64,000 bases of DNA. Source: Syngnathus acus (taxonomy: Eukaryota; Chordata; Actinopteri; Syngnathiformes; Syngnathidae). The stretch covers positions 4,684,967 to 4,748,966 of the forward strand of contig NC_051091.1 of assembly GCF_901709675.1 (NCBI RefSeq). The letters are read 5' to 3'. Below the pieces are notes generated by a model. That model worked only from the letters and a program-made list of their open reading frames with translations. It was not told the origin of the DNA and did not search any database. The position numbers were made by a program, and so were the translations under genes. Each line of letters begins with the position of its first letter. The first letter of the stretch is position 1. Of the stretch, positions 43,401 to 64,000 are shown piece by piece.

Positions 43401-44890
43401 TTGGCAAAGCCCCAAACTGAATTAAGGTGGACAATTCTTCTCTGTCATGACCTTGAGGAGAGGCGCACGCTGGTTACCGCTCCCCGGGAAACCGAGTGAA
43501 GACCGTCTTTTCTTGCCGCCTCTCTAAGAAATAGTGGAATATGTTAATCCTTCTGGGACTGGGAAGAGCAAAGCCAGTTTGCAAAGGTGCCAAACAACGG
43601 TGTTTGGGGGAGAAAGGGAGCACACAAGTGAAGGAAATTGGTTCTGCCTGGACAGAGGAGAGCAGTCAAAGGAGAAAGAGACGTAGGGTGAAAGACAGAA
43701 AGGTGACAGGAGTGTGCAGGAACAGGCAGACGGGCAGAGCCAACACAGGAAAAAGCGAGCGATGGAGAGCCAGCACGCCCAGATGGAAAGACAAGGGCAC
43801 ATGCAGCCGAAAGCCTTCAGGATTTGTCAGTGTGACACAAAAAACGGGGTGACATGTATTCGTTTCGGCAACGGCGGTTCAAGGTACACGATACGGACGT
43901 GCAAATGAACAATGGTACTTTACGCAACCAATTAAGGCGCGGCTACAGCATTTGAGCCATAAAATCATTTGATTGCAACAGAGTCACATCCACATGTCAT
44001 CGGTGGCAGATGGCTGGAGATGGCTCTTCAGGGCTTTGCTGGAAATGCAAATGTAAGCTTGATAGCTACATTAACCGATGGCTAATGTTCAAATAATGGG
44101 GCTAACTAGCGGTGTTATGAATGAAATACAGAGCCGGCTTCGTCGTTTATTGTGTAATTAATGTAAGCCTCGGGATATTCTCTGCATCAATTTTCCTCCG
44201 TGGAGGGATCCGGGCGACTTCTCTTCAATCACAAGTAAGTGAGCGAGGCCTTCTAGGAAATCAGTAAATGTGCACTGTATGTGCAAGAACATGCATAGAC
44301 AGAGCCGAGTGAGGTGTGACGCCGCGCACAAAAGACTGATGAATGCAAATCCTTTGCTCCAGTCATTTCCGTCAGCTCGCACTGTCGCCATCTATTGAGT
44401 GGGTAGAGTGAGAGGCGTCTGGGCTGCGGCGGCAGCTGTGGGACCAGCTGCTTTTCATCCCAGCTAGCGCCTGGGCCATACGATCCCGCTCCGTCGCGCT
44501 GCCGCCTCATCTCCACCTAAACTGATCAGCATGCATATTGATGCATTCTGTCCGCCTGCCAGGAAGAGAGTTGAAAAGTCTATAATCTATGACTGCCATG
44601 AGGACTTTAAGGAGCTGAGTTGTTAGCTCCCATTTCATATAAACGCTCTCACCTCCGCCGCTTCCCCACAGTCGTAATGCTGGAGCTGTCAGTGGGCCGA
44701 GAGTTACGACCTCGGCACGGGGAGGGCATTTTGTCATAGAGATGAAAAGTGGATAAAAAGAATGTGGGCAGTGGAAGACTATAAACTTGCTTTATTGCAT
44801 TGCGGTGCGCTGCTTTCACAGAGCACATGCTGTTAATTAAGGGGAGCATAGCAGAGCCGGTACTCCCGATGGATAGATGATGAACGGACA
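40500..44890. other. Intergenic DNA; only a Tc1-like fragment recognised
   Basis: Apart from 42104-42300 I see no gene or repeat here. Open frames are under about 105 codons and show no protein likeness. Confidence 0.5.
42104..42300 (+). mobile_element. Tc1-like element terminal fragment
   Basis: TACAGAGTGGATAGAAAAAG, TCTACACACCCCTG, AATGAGACCAAGATA and TCATTTCAAAACTTTTTCC succeed one another as in the terminal part of a widespread fish Tc1-like transposon. Only the end is present. The right boundary is approximate. It lies between suclg2 and tafa1. Confidence 0.5.
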
Positions 44891-53738
<8,848 letters not shown>

Positions 53739-53779
53739 ATTTGGAGGAAATGATAAATGGAGCTTATGGCTTCATGGAT
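53739..53779 (+). other. Possible small non-coding exon (very tentative)
   Basis: A 41-nt segment is bounded by a strong acceptor (CTTTTTTTATTGACTCATTGCAG at 53716-53738) and a consensus donor GTAAGTAC. It is on the tafa1 strand about 6 kb before the proposed first exon. It could be an alternative 5' exon or coincidence. No protein similarity. Confidence 0.15.
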
Positions 53780-54378
53780 GTAAGTACTGGACAGGTTGTT
53801 TGTTCTCTTGTGTGCATGCAGGACATCCATTGTCTGTTAGCTCTTCTCCCCTTGATATGCAGATTCCTCCTCTTACTGAAGATGCAACATATACTTGAGC
53901 CATCACATTCTCCGAGTCCAGGGTCACCTTTGCTGTGCCAGATGACAGTGAAATAAATCTGCAAACTTCCTAACAAGAGGATTTTTAAATAATTTTTGTG
54001 GGGCACAGATGTGTGTTGGTGAGTCACCTGATTTCGACTGATGAATTGCATGGAATAACAAACCATTAAAATGGAGGCTTTGAGACTTTGCCTCAGCATG
54101 AAAGGGACCGAGGTGTTAATTTGACGAATGAACGTGTCAATATTGCACAAAACAGACTTTTTGTAGCTAGCATACTAGGAAGGAAAAGGAAATCATTTGG
54201 AAGTGACCTTTGATGACACTACATTATCAATAATCCGTTAATTATTCAGACCTCATGTTGAGTAAATATCATATTATTCCTCCAGCATCATGCGTGATGC
54301 GACCTTGCCCACAGGCGTTGATTACATATTCAGAAAAGCTATTCAACAGGTAAAGACTTGGAAGCGAGATGCAATGAA

Positions 54379-54475
54379 CCGTATTTTTCCGACAATAAGG
54401 CGAATTTAAAATCCTTTCATTTTCTTCATAAAATGACAGTGAGCCTCATAATCAAGTGTGCCTTATATGTGGATG
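54379..54475. mobile_element. Degraded relic of the palindromic MITE family
   Basis: The left end CCGTATTTTTCCGACAATAAGG resembles the terminus at 14014 with a few changes. A decayed GTGTGCCTTATA at about 54458 would be the remains of the right arm. The terminal right repeat and a second TA cannot be seen, so the right boundary is approximate. Confidence 0.45.
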
Positions 54476-56620
54476 GGTTGTTTCTCTTAATGGAATAGGA
54501 ATAAGATGAGGAATAAACTTAAAACCTCAGCAGTAAAAAAAAAAAAAAGAATAAATCTGTTATGCTGAGTTTAAACATTCCCCACTTTCGACATTGCGCA
54601 GTCACCTAAAAACGTTTGAAGCAGCGCTTTCGATATCTCATAAATGTTTTAAAATCCAGCAATATTTATTCTCATCTACTTTTATGGCAAATCTATATTA
54701 CAGCCATTAGGCGTACATTAGCGAGTGAAGTATATTTGACCTAATCCCGATCCTCATCCAGAAGTCAATGGGCTGCATTAAGCCGACCTAAATAAAATCT
54801 ATGGGCCCGGCGATATTTTTGCACAAGTCACTTGAGTACTACTTTGGAGACGCGCTCGTTCCACCTCCAGCTAATTGGCACATTTATAACGTGAACATGA
54901 TCCCTCTGTGACTCTTGACTCTCAGGGACCGAAACAGAAAACAACATTAGGATCAAATGTTATCAGACTAACGCAAACAAACACTCTAATCATTTTTGCG
55001 AGAATTTGATATTTTTATTGAAATGTCACCCCCTTCGCTTTGCAACAATGGATGCAAAAACAGGTTCAAACCTGTTTGCTCACGTAAACAGATCTGGATG
55101 CTGATCTATTAATTTTCTGCTCAGCAGCCAAAACTGTTGCTCAAAACACACAAAGTGATGAGGCGACAAGCAACACCTGGATGAGACGCAAAGGCTCCGC
55201 CTCCTTTTTCATCAAGTAAATCTCTAAAACTGCTTTTGCACTTTTGCTGAAGTGAATGAAGACATGGGGATTTTTTACCAGCACTCCTTGGCCACCGTGT
55301 TTATCTCTCCACCAGGTAAGTGATATCACATGTTTGAAAATCTGCAAACAGGATTCGCCGTGATCCAGCTTACAAATGTTTGGCCGGTGTGGACAGGTTT
55401 TGGTGGTCTTTCTTTCCCTGTCGTTTCTCCCTCAAAAAAAATTGCCCCAGCATGAATATTAATTGAGATGGGTGAAGAGCACTGACAGGGTGGCAGTGAA
55501 TGGCTTTTTCTGCTCGGCCCTTCGACGGCAGAGCTCCCCTGATGGGTTCAGTCTGACTCATGTCCCTTGTGAAGAGGATGTAAATTGTCAATCATGCTGC
55601 CCCCCCCCTCTCTTTTTCAGCCATTTTCAGCTCTTGCACAATTCAACTTGCTCATACTTTCAATTTTTCTTATTTAACATATTTCTATCAGCCCTGCAAT
55701 TTCTTTTGAGGGTTTGAAATGGGTGTGCTCATGTTTACACATGATGGGTGTCTTGCTCCTTTTTATCTTTTTTTTTTTTTTTTTAAAGGAGATAACAGTT
55801 TACTTCTGTAATTCAATATATTTTTTTGGGAGGGATCAGAAATATATTGTCATAATATATTCTTTCATTTATTTGATTGCTTCATATTGCAATCATATCG
55901 CAAATACTTGATGAAACAGGTTTGGAAACATTTTATCATGAGTGAATTAATTTGCATTTGCAAATCATACCACATAACGCAACAGGAGTGGTTTGCGCAG
56001 CTTTCATGCAACCACATGAAGTCTGGTTAAAAAAAAAAACCACACTGCTTAGATTCAAGCTGTATAAAGATAGCTTTTTGATGGGGTCATTACAAAACTC
56101 ACCATGGTGCTTAAAAAAAAAAAAAAAGCAAACTTAACACACAAAGGATATAGAACCAAATATGAAAATCACATAATGGGCTTGGAAATAGTTTGTTGCC
56201 ATGGATACTAAGGTGATTGAAACACCTTTGCAGATATTCGACTGATTTACTCCCCTGACATTTGAATTATTGTCAAGAACACAGACTGTACCCAAAAGCT
56301 CGTTTGGGGAAAACGTACTGTGATAAGTCTTTCATTAAAAAAAAAACATCATATTTGTCATCATTTATTTCATTAATGATCAATGGAGTGTTTCTCCCCA
56401 CCAAAGAGAACATAACATTCCTAGGAAACAATTAGTCGTGCTCAAGCGCAGTGTTATTTTGATACTCCTGAAATAATTTATTTTAAAGGGCAACAAGCCT
56501 TCCCTGGGTGCGAGTATCATTGTTGGAGTAGGTGATGATATATGGGAGCCCAGTCAGGAGAACGCCGCCATGGGGAAAGGAGAGGTCACAGTAAATAAGC
56601 GCTTCATCGTCAAGAGGAAC

Positions 56621-56643
56621 GGGTGGGGGGTGGGGTGGGGGGG
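56621..56643 (+). repeat. G-quadruplex motif
   Basis: Four G tracts of 3, 6, 4 and 7 residues are separated by single T bases, an ideal pattern for a stable parallel quadruplex. It lies in the intergenic region about 3.3 kb before the proposed tafa1 first exon. Confidence 0.85.
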
Positions 56644-57338
56644 ACTTTGCCATTACGCCACTTCATGTTCATTTTTGACTGCTATTCACCTGTCCACTAG
56701 CTCATCGTCTTTATGACCCTTTCCTTTTCTCTCTTGCCTTTTCAATTCCATTTCTTTCATTCTCGCGTGCCTGGCGGGTGATGGCTGGAAGCAAAGTAGA
56801 ATTGGACGCCTTCCTCGCCGAGCTGGAATTTTGTTTTGAGGGAGTGAATCGCTTGCTCATTGCCAATAAAGTCAACCTGCCACATCCTGATATGACCTTA
56901 GTGAAATGGCTGATGCAAAAGGTCATTCAGGTTTCTCCATCTCAATGGGAGTTGCTTGCAGGGGTCAGTAGTAGAGGAAACTGTCGTCCAAATCTTCATC
57001 TTGACTCATCAACCCATCCTAGCACAGCATGGTAGTCAAAATCATCTCTCCTACTCCTCCTAGCTTTTTCTGCTTTTCTTTGAGTGATGGAGCGGCTTCT
57101 CGAGTCACTGTGGAAAGCAGCAAGCCAGGTCAAAGGTGAGGGAACAGAATAATCCCTTTTATGAAACGGTCCTCCCCGGCTGAAATTTAAGCAGACGTGA
57201 GGGAGGTCAGCATGTATTGGCTCTGCTCTGTCTCTCAACAGCCTCAGCCCAAGATTGTAAGGCTTTATTCACTCGCTCGCGAGAAGCACGCGGTTGCGTT
57301 ATCTTCCGGGACTTGTCTGTCTAGCGCCAATCCAGCGA

Positions 57339-57355
57339 GGGGGGGGGGGGGGGGG
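57339..57355 (+). repeat. Poly-G run (17 nt)
   Basis: Uninterrupted G run about 700 bp after the quadruplex motif. It is prone to length change and assembly error. Confidence 0.9.
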
Positions 57356-59959
57356 AGAGAAAAGGCAGATTAAAGTCTGAACGTGGATGCTTGTCAGCAT
57401 GCCGGACCTATCTGTTTTCATCATGTGCATAATAATGTCGTGTGTTCTTGTTTATATTCTGAAAGTAGATGTGGAGGAGTCCAACGTGGCTCAAGTTTGT
57501 GACTCACATGTTAGTCATCGGTCATACTCAGTCATTCACTCCTCAGCCTCAGCTCAGGGATGGATAAAGCCTGTACTGCTGCAAGAACACAAGAAATCCA
57601 GGCTTAGGACCAAGCGGAAGTAAATCTACCTGATATGTTGGGAGGATATTAAAAAATATGGAAGAGTTGCAGAAATGCAAACAAATTCCAGGTACATTTA
57701 TTAAAAAATTTGATTATTTTGCATGTTTAAATCCCTTTCTATGAAAGTTGATTTGAGACGATTGCCTGCACACATCATAATGCCGGTGGAATATTTTTCT
57801 TGGCAGGACTCACTTCTTTTCTGGCCTATGTTTTGATGAAATATTTTCTGTCTTTTGAATTTAATTATAATTGACTGTTCCTATACTGTATGATGTGAAA
57901 GTTTGTCATTCTCATGGAGCCTGCAGGGAAATGGCAATTTCTTTTACCCCCCGATTTGCGAAGTGGGATCTTGGTGTAATTTTTCTCTTTCGGCTTTCAA
58001 CTCGCCTCCAATCGCTCGCAACGGGACCGTTGCTCTCAGCAAGCGGCCTGTCTCATCATTTGAAAACTATTGAGAAAAACATTGTCGCAGGTGGTTTCTT
58101 CGGGCAGGGGGCCAAAACCCTTCCACCCTCTGATCCAATTAGAATAAGAAGAAAAATATTTTTATCGGTCTCGCAGTTTTGTCATGGAGGCGGCTTGTAA
58201 TTTTCTCTTCTCTTTCCCAACCAGCAAGACAAACAACCCCGCTGAGATCAGAATTACTGACCTTCTTCAAACACAAACTCCCCAAATTTGGATTATTTAT
58301 TATTTCCATTCATTAGCCATTTCTTCCTCTTCACCATCCCGCAGTGAAGACAGTTCCACTGCTTGAGTCTTCCAAAATAATTTACCTTTCTTGTCTAATC
58401 TTTTAGTAGTGCTCTACTCCCCTCTGTCTCCTATTTAAGTGTTTTATAACACTATTGGTGAAAACACTGACCGATAACAACCAAGAGAAGAAAAGCTTTG
58501 TAGAGTTTTACAAATGTGAGTGGCCACACCATTCAAAAGAGAACAGCTTTGTCTTTCGGGCTTAATGAGTGTTTTGTGTTTTCCGGAGAATCAGGTACAG
58601 ACGGCCGTTGGCTCGACTGGAGAAGAGCACAAAATCCAGAAAAAGGCTAATAAACAAAACAACAAGGGCGGCCAGGGTCCAAACACAGAGTTGGCCGATG
58701 ATCGGTCATCGGTGGTTAAGCAGTGGCACAGTCTGAGGCGACAGCTGTTTGGAAATGATGAATGCCCCCGAGGAAGGAAAGTGGGAAGAGGGGGACGGCA
58801 ATTTGTGGAGTGACTGTTCTCGTCCATTCTCCTGACACATGGTGCTTTTTAGCTTGGTGCTGAATAAAGCAGAACAAATCAAAAGCATGAGCACAAAAAA
58901 AAACTTGTGGAAATCATATTTCCCTGGTTTATTGTTTTGATCCAAGTTCTGCTGTTTCTTCTCTTAACATATGTGGCCACGAGCTAAATAATCCGGTAGC
59001 TAAATTTACATGAACTATGAATTACAGTAAATGTAAAAGCACTCCTTTTGTGAGCTTTGCATCATTTCCCTTGCTCTAAAGACACTTATGCTTGTCACGT
59101 GCTCGCTCCACCAACGGAGCTCGGATGAAAATTGTGCTATCTTCTACATTGTCCATCAGAAGCAATATTTCCAGTCATAACTGACCTCTCTGTTTGCTTA
59201 CAATACTTTTGGAGGAAAGTATGACTAGATGTAAAAAAAAAAAGTCATGATCCAATCAATGACATTTGTCTGCACCGAATATCCCCAAAAGCACCACAGC
59301 AAAAATCATAGCAAGGTTGTCAACCTGCGCCTGCAGCTCATTTGCATGTCCTCCACATCTCTAACAGGCAACATGTTAATGGACCACTCCTCCGTATGCA
59401 GGAGAAATATATTGTGTGAAAGCAAGGCTCACCTCTCACAATGTTCACCACTCACACAGCAAAAAACTGCGGCTGTGTAATTTTTTTTGTCCCCCACCCC
59501 CTTCAACAGAAAGTCACTGAGGGATTCTCATACTTTTTCTGGCTGTAAAACACATCATTCCAAAAACCGCTCGAAAGAGCATAGCCAACTGTAAATGGAC
59601 CGTTTGCTGATTGCAAAGCTCCGAAGAGGCGTTCTGCCGCCTATTAAAACTCTCATGCTTCCAACATATTTCCCTCTCAATTGCTAGAGGGTGATGACGG
59701 GAAGGGCATAGTTACTCACCCCTCCCTCCACACCCTCTTCGACATATTTTTTTGCGCATGGATACACTCCAAGGCGTTCTAATGAGCCGACAGCTAAACG
59801 TGCACCTCTCCTCCAGTCGTTGCCGAAGCGCGGCTGGGATGTAAAGAATGGTGGCTTCATAAAGCATGCTTCATTTGATCATCAAGACTTGATGAAGAAG
59901 TAAGCTGCAGTCTTACTTTAAGGCATTCAACTCTCTCTCTCTCCCTCTCCCTCTCTCTC

Positions 59960-60562
59960 CCAGCTGGGTATACACATGCTCACTCGCACAAGCGCTCTGC
60001 CTCTCTGATACAGACTCTCTACTTAGTGGCTTGGAGAGAGGACTGTGGCTCACAGCTTCTCAATGAGGGGATGCAGCCAAGGGAAGACAGAGCGCTCCTT
60101 CCTCGGGAGCCTTCCGCTGCATGCGTGACAAGGAGTGTGAGGGTGGGGGGTGTGCACAAAAGAAGCTTCCCAGTCATCGCAACATAGGAGTTCTACTTCA
60201 CGGAGAGAGCAAGGCGCGACGGCTGGGGCGGCCGAGAGGAACGGAGATCTATCTCCACGTGTGAAGCTGATTACTGCCATGACATGATGAGCCACCGCTT
60301 CCTCCATCCACTGGGTGACACAGACCTGAGGGTGCGCTGGCTTTGGTGACTTTTGTGTTTCCAAGGAATTCAAAGAAAAGGAACAGTGCAGATCCAAAGG
60401 ACGGAAAAGAACAGTCTTGGCCAAGCACCTTTTGTTCTGGGTTCGGCTAATTTGGAATTTCAGGCAGGAAGGTTTCTACAGGATGGATGGATTGAAAGAG
60501 TGAGCCGGCTGGGGAGTCAGACGCTTGAACCGTGACTTGGTCCTCTGAAACTTACTACTCAG
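59960..60562 (+). other. tafa1: Proposed untranslated first exon of tafa1 (start approximate)
   Basis: The segment follows a CT-rich tract and ends in CTACTCAG followed by GTAAGGGT, a strong donor. Joined to the acceptor before 62756 it would read ...CTCAGAATGTCC, giving the tafa1 start codon an A at -3. It contains several upstream ATGs, including a 60-codon frame at 60353-60535 that closes before the splice. Its role as 5' UTR is inference from position and splice signals. The transcription start is unknown. Confidence 0.35.
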
Positions 60563-62755
60563 GTAAGGGTGTGGATCATATTGGAGGGCCACCTCTGGTT
60601 TTGGGAATTTTTCGAACTGGAACTTTGACACATGCTGCTCTTAGCCTGGAATAGACTGAATTAGGTTTGTCACGCAAAAATTCAATTCTGGAGTGATATG
60701 TGTTTTAAAATGAGCAAAGTTGACATGCAGCTGTTATGTCATGTTGGTGAGTGGCTTGCTGCTGTTGTGCGCTAACAACACGTATGCATGAATGTGATTA
60801 CACCCATGCAGGTCCTCAACCTTGAATGACAAAAACAAAAACTGCGCTTTTGTCGAGGTGAGACACTGACGGCTTCAAAAAATCTCTTCAAAGGTTGCAT
60901 TTTTTTCTTGGCCATTATAATATTGGACATTTCTTCCTTTGGTATGATATTTGTGTAAACGGCTGTGTGGCTAATTTGAGCTTCTGTTACATATTTTCTG
61001 CAGAGATGTGTTCCGCTGCAGCCAACACCTGACCGTCTTTGCCCTACAGCCCCAAAATGCTTTTGCATAAAAATATTAATAATAAACAAATGCTAAGCAG
61101 GTTGATCTGCTGTAACTAAGAAACAATATATAATTGAATATCATTTTTTTTCCTGGATGGATATAGTAATTAGCCTTGTCACACTTTCTAAGAAGCATTG
61201 CGGTGGATTCAAAGCAAGCACAAACTAATAAGACCTAGAACGGGCAGTATCTTTTATTAAATCGGAGGTCAGCGGTGTTTTTGTATGTCAAGACGGTGAC
61301 CGAAGAGCATTTTGTTCTAAAAACGTTTGGTGACTTATTTTATCAATGAACCAAAAATAAATCTCTGGGTTTTTTGCAATCAGTCCCCGTGCTACGATAC
61401 TACGATTTCCAAACGTCGGAGTGTAAATCAAAGTATGTGTTTGACAATGATCAGTTAAGGTTCTCCCTAAAATCATCTAGTAAAGGTTCCACATCAGCCT
61501 TTACCCTAAACAGAATCAAATGGACAAAACGAAGACGTGTATAACTCAGATATGAATCGTTTTATTTTTCAATTGAATCTGTGTGGATGGATGGATGGAT
61601 GATTTTACTCTTGTCAATTAAGTGTAATGCGATCAATGTGTGGGTTTCTTATCGGACTACCTAAAAAGCAACTCTCACACACAAAGAATGGGTTGATTAA
61701 AACAATGGAGACAGGGCAGATTGCTAGGATTGTGCAACATCCAGTCCATGGTAGAGCTCATCTCAGCTGAAATAGGCCAGTGAAGAAAAAATTGATTGAT
61801 CCAAAGACAGAAAGTTGCATTTCAATAAATGTATTTAAATACATAAACAATGAAAACAAGACTGTTTGTTTTCATACAAAGTATTAATGCCTTGTTAAAG
61901 TTCAAAAAAAAAATTCTGAAGTACGCTTTGTCAGGCTTCATCTGAGATTTGGGCATCATATGCCAAGTGGCATTGATTTTTGGGGCATCGGAAAGGTCTT
62001 CTTGCTGAAGTTGCAAATTCTCTTTTTTTTTTTTACCTTGCTGGAATTTTGGACAGTGTTGTCATAATGGCTGGCATTGTTTCTCTCCAAGTCAGCTAGC
62101 TCACTGTCAGAAAAGAGGCCAAGCATTGGGTTTTATATCGGCCAATTTGCGGTGATGCCGATGCACTCATAGTGGACGTAACGAGGAAAACTGCTGCGGT
62201 TGTTGCCCTGACTATTTTTAACAGTGCTTCTTAAAACCCAAAGTCCAATGATGGAAGATGGCAGCTATGGTGGGGTTATTTACCAAATTTTTAGTTTTAC
62301 TTGGAGTGAAAATGGATTCCAAAAAAAAAGATACTTGCTGGAAAGAACACAAGCAAGAATCGTATCAATAACAGTCTCCAGTGACTAACTGTAAATAGCA
62401 AAGGTCCCTCCTACAAGTTAACCCCTGATCAAAACAAATCCATCTGCAAAGAGGCAACAATAAACTTGAGGAGTAATTGTTTCATACAATGAGCCAACGT
62501 TCACATCAACAAAACAGTAAGGAAGTAAAAATACATCAGCAAAGAAAAACAGCCTTGCTCACTCCAGAGAATTGAAGCATCGTTAGAATTGAAACATCTC
62601 AAATTCCCGAGTCCTTCTTTCGATTCCTGTTTGAAACGATACATTTTTCTTTCTTGACCACACGATGCCAGAATTTACCCCCGCTCACCGATTACGATTT
62701 ACCGCGTGACGACACCATCCACATGTTAAATGTTCTGCTCTGTGCTGTCCCGCAG
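60563..62755 (+). other. tafa1: Proposed tafa1 intron 1
   Basis: About 2.2 kb between the donor at 60563 and the acceptor GCTGTCCCGCAG ending at 62755. There is a short GGAT run at about 61584-61600. Nothing else is recognised. Valid only if the proposed first exon is right. Confidence 0.35.
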
Positions 62756-62880
62756 AATGTCCTGGTTTTTGGCAATGTGGGTCAGCCTCAGCTTCCTGTT
62801 GCTGTGCCAAGCGACACTCTACCAGAGCATCCAGCAGCAGCACGTGGCCCGGCCAGGTCGAACTGACATTCTCACCCTGG
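62756..62880 (+). CDS. tafa1: TAFA (FAM19A) chemokine-like protein, first coding exon, most like TAFA1; partial
   Basis: The exon lies between a good acceptor (CTCTGTGCTGTCCCGCAG) and the perfect donor GTAAGTG at 62881. From the ATG at 62757 it reads MSWFLAMWVSLSFLLL then CQA, a typical signal peptide of about 19 residues, then TLYQSIQQQHVARPGR. The MSW start, the hydrophobic core and the QQxH..RP segment match remembered TAFA1 rather than TAFA2-5. The exon ends in phase 1, as needed to join the GTCEV... exon of this family. TAFA1 is a small secreted, Cys-rich protein of the nervous system. The cysteine domain lies beyond the window. An in-frame ATG at 62730 is possible only if the acceptor is not used. 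The neighbour suclg2 agrees with human synteny. Confidence 0.82.
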
Positions 62881-64000
62881 GTAAGTGTTCGGCTTTTGTC
62901 CCATTTGAGCTTTTCCAACACGGCGTTGGGATGTGAGGTGTGACTAGCTCCATTGGGGCCGCACTTCCCAGCTTTGGCTGTGTCAAAGCAGCTGCTGCAA
63001 TATGTCAGGATGATTTGCTACACTTGTGTACTATTCCATGATGATTCACCGTGCTTGCAGCCATACATGCGCAAAGAGGAGTGGTGACTAATTGTGCCTT
63101 TAATTTGCTACACAGTTGCTCGTCCTCGCATGTTCACATACGGCCGTCTATGACGGGCTGCACGCTTTGCCACCGTGACATTTTGTTTCTACGTTTCATC
63201 CAACGTTGTGATAGCGAGAACATGATTCGGGGTGAGAAAATGGTGACAGTCGCACCCTGAGTCTTATTGGCAAATGACTACAACAAGCTAGAGGCAAAAG
63301 CCTCCATTAATGTGCCGGTAGCCAAGGGAGCTTTGATCTCGGTGCCTGGGATGGAAATGACAATTATGTTTCCCTCTTTTGTAATGAAAACCTTTGGCAA
63401 TTAAGCCAGACGCCTTCTGCACTGCAGGGGCAACTGAGGAAGGAAGCAGCCTAGGCAGATTTAATTCTCTGATTATGGAAAAGCTTACTAGCATTGGTAA
63501 TGGTGTAAGAGGGAGTGTCACGGGTAAAGGGAGCTTTTTTAGTGGAAAGCAGAAAAGGCTTTCTTTAAGTCTCTAACAATGAGCGTTCCATTCCTTGCTG
63601 AACTGTCAGAAATTAGCGGGGGGGATTCTAGGCAAAAGCCAGGCGGCTGTTAAGTAGACGCTATCTTCTACTTAGTTCTCGTTGTGCTATGAGTTGTGTT
63701 TGATGTGTGGGGGAAAAAAAAAAAGAAACTGTTTTTGAATGCTGGTGGCTTTAAGCAGCATGTCAGAAAACTCTCTTGCAGAAGTTCCAATATGAAACAG
63801 CTGACGTGTAAAAATTCAAACCATGCGAAGCCCTCCAAGTATTGTTAATTGAAACAAGAGGTTGACGGATGAGCGATAGAAAGATAGGAATGAATTTTTA
63901 AAGGATAGATTTCATTCCCAGCATATTTTTTCTCCTTTATTCTGGCTGGTGGCAATTTGGGTTTGGTGCCAAAAATGTACAAGTACGTGCAAGCCTCGGT
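62881..64000 (+). other. tafa1: Start of the next tafa1 intron
   Basis: The sequence after the exon is non-coding to the window edge. No second TAFA exon (expected to begin with TCEV and the HRCCNKN segment) is present, in line with the very long introns of this gene in vertebrates. Confidence 0.7.

Larger units (their letters stand above)
53780..59959. other. Intergenic DNA before tafa1; MITE relic and G-rich tracts
   Basis: Contains the MITE relic at 54379, the quadruplex motif at 56621, a poly-G run at 57339 and a (CT)n-rich tract at 59931-59960. The 86-codon open frame at 56778-57035 is not recognisable as a protein. No gene is supported. Confidence 0.5.

Noticed and set aside
56778-57035. 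86-codon frame with a protein-like look (MAGSKVELDAF...)
   Set aside because: No family recognised, no splice sites making an exon, and no continuation into neighbouring frames.
62730-62756. Upstream in-frame ATG as the tafa1 start
   Set aside because: It lies inside the pyrimidine-rich tract of a good splice acceptor, so it is probably intronic; the ATG at 62757 suits the signal peptide better.

Overview
The window is a stretch of vertebrate nuclear DNA, almost certainly from a teleost fish. It has split genes with GT-AG introns, short MITE-type transposons, a tRNA-headed retroposon family with a GGAT tail, long tetranucleotide microsatellites and no operon-like coding. Nothing in the sequence fixes the species. 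Two protein-coding genes can be supported. The rest is intron or intergenic DNA.

The main gene is suclg2, the GDP-forming beta subunit of mitochondrial succinyl-CoA ligase, on the minus strand. All eleven coding exons are present. The start codon is at 36234 and the stop codon at 5251-5253. The joined exons keep frame at every junction and give 433 codons before the stop, close to the roughly 430 residues usual for the family. Intron phases in order are 0,1,2,0,0,0,1,1,0,1. Introns run from 139 bp (intron 5) to 11.4 kb (intron 9). The promoter side carries a GC box, a perfect CRE palindrome and a YY1-type motif overlapping the start codon.

About 26.5 kb away and pointing the other way is the first coding exon of a TAFA (FAM19A) secreted-protein gene, most like tafa1, at 62756-62880. 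It has an acceptor, a signal peptide and a donor in the right phase. The rest of the gene lies beyond the right edge. A likely untranslated first exon ends at the donor at 60562/60563. A divergent SUCLG2/TAFA1 pair is also the human 3p14 arrangement, so this is conserved microsynteny. The two genes have no known functional link: one encodes a TCA-cycle enzyme subunit and the other a neural secreted ligand.

Layout: 1-4484 intergenic beyond the suclg2 3' end; 4485-36345 suclg2; 36346-59950 intergenic; about 59960-64000 start of tafa1. Mobile DNA includes two hAT-like MITEs with 8-bp target duplications, two TA-flanked palindromic MITEs plus a relic, two SINE-like insertions with 10-bp target duplications plus a third fragment, two Tc1-like fragments, and a near-perfect 74-nt hairpin of unknown origin. 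A compound GGAT/GGAA/GGTA/GATA/GACA microsatellite spans 44.9-45.3 kb. I found no CRISPR array, RNA gene or previously undescribed multi-gene system.
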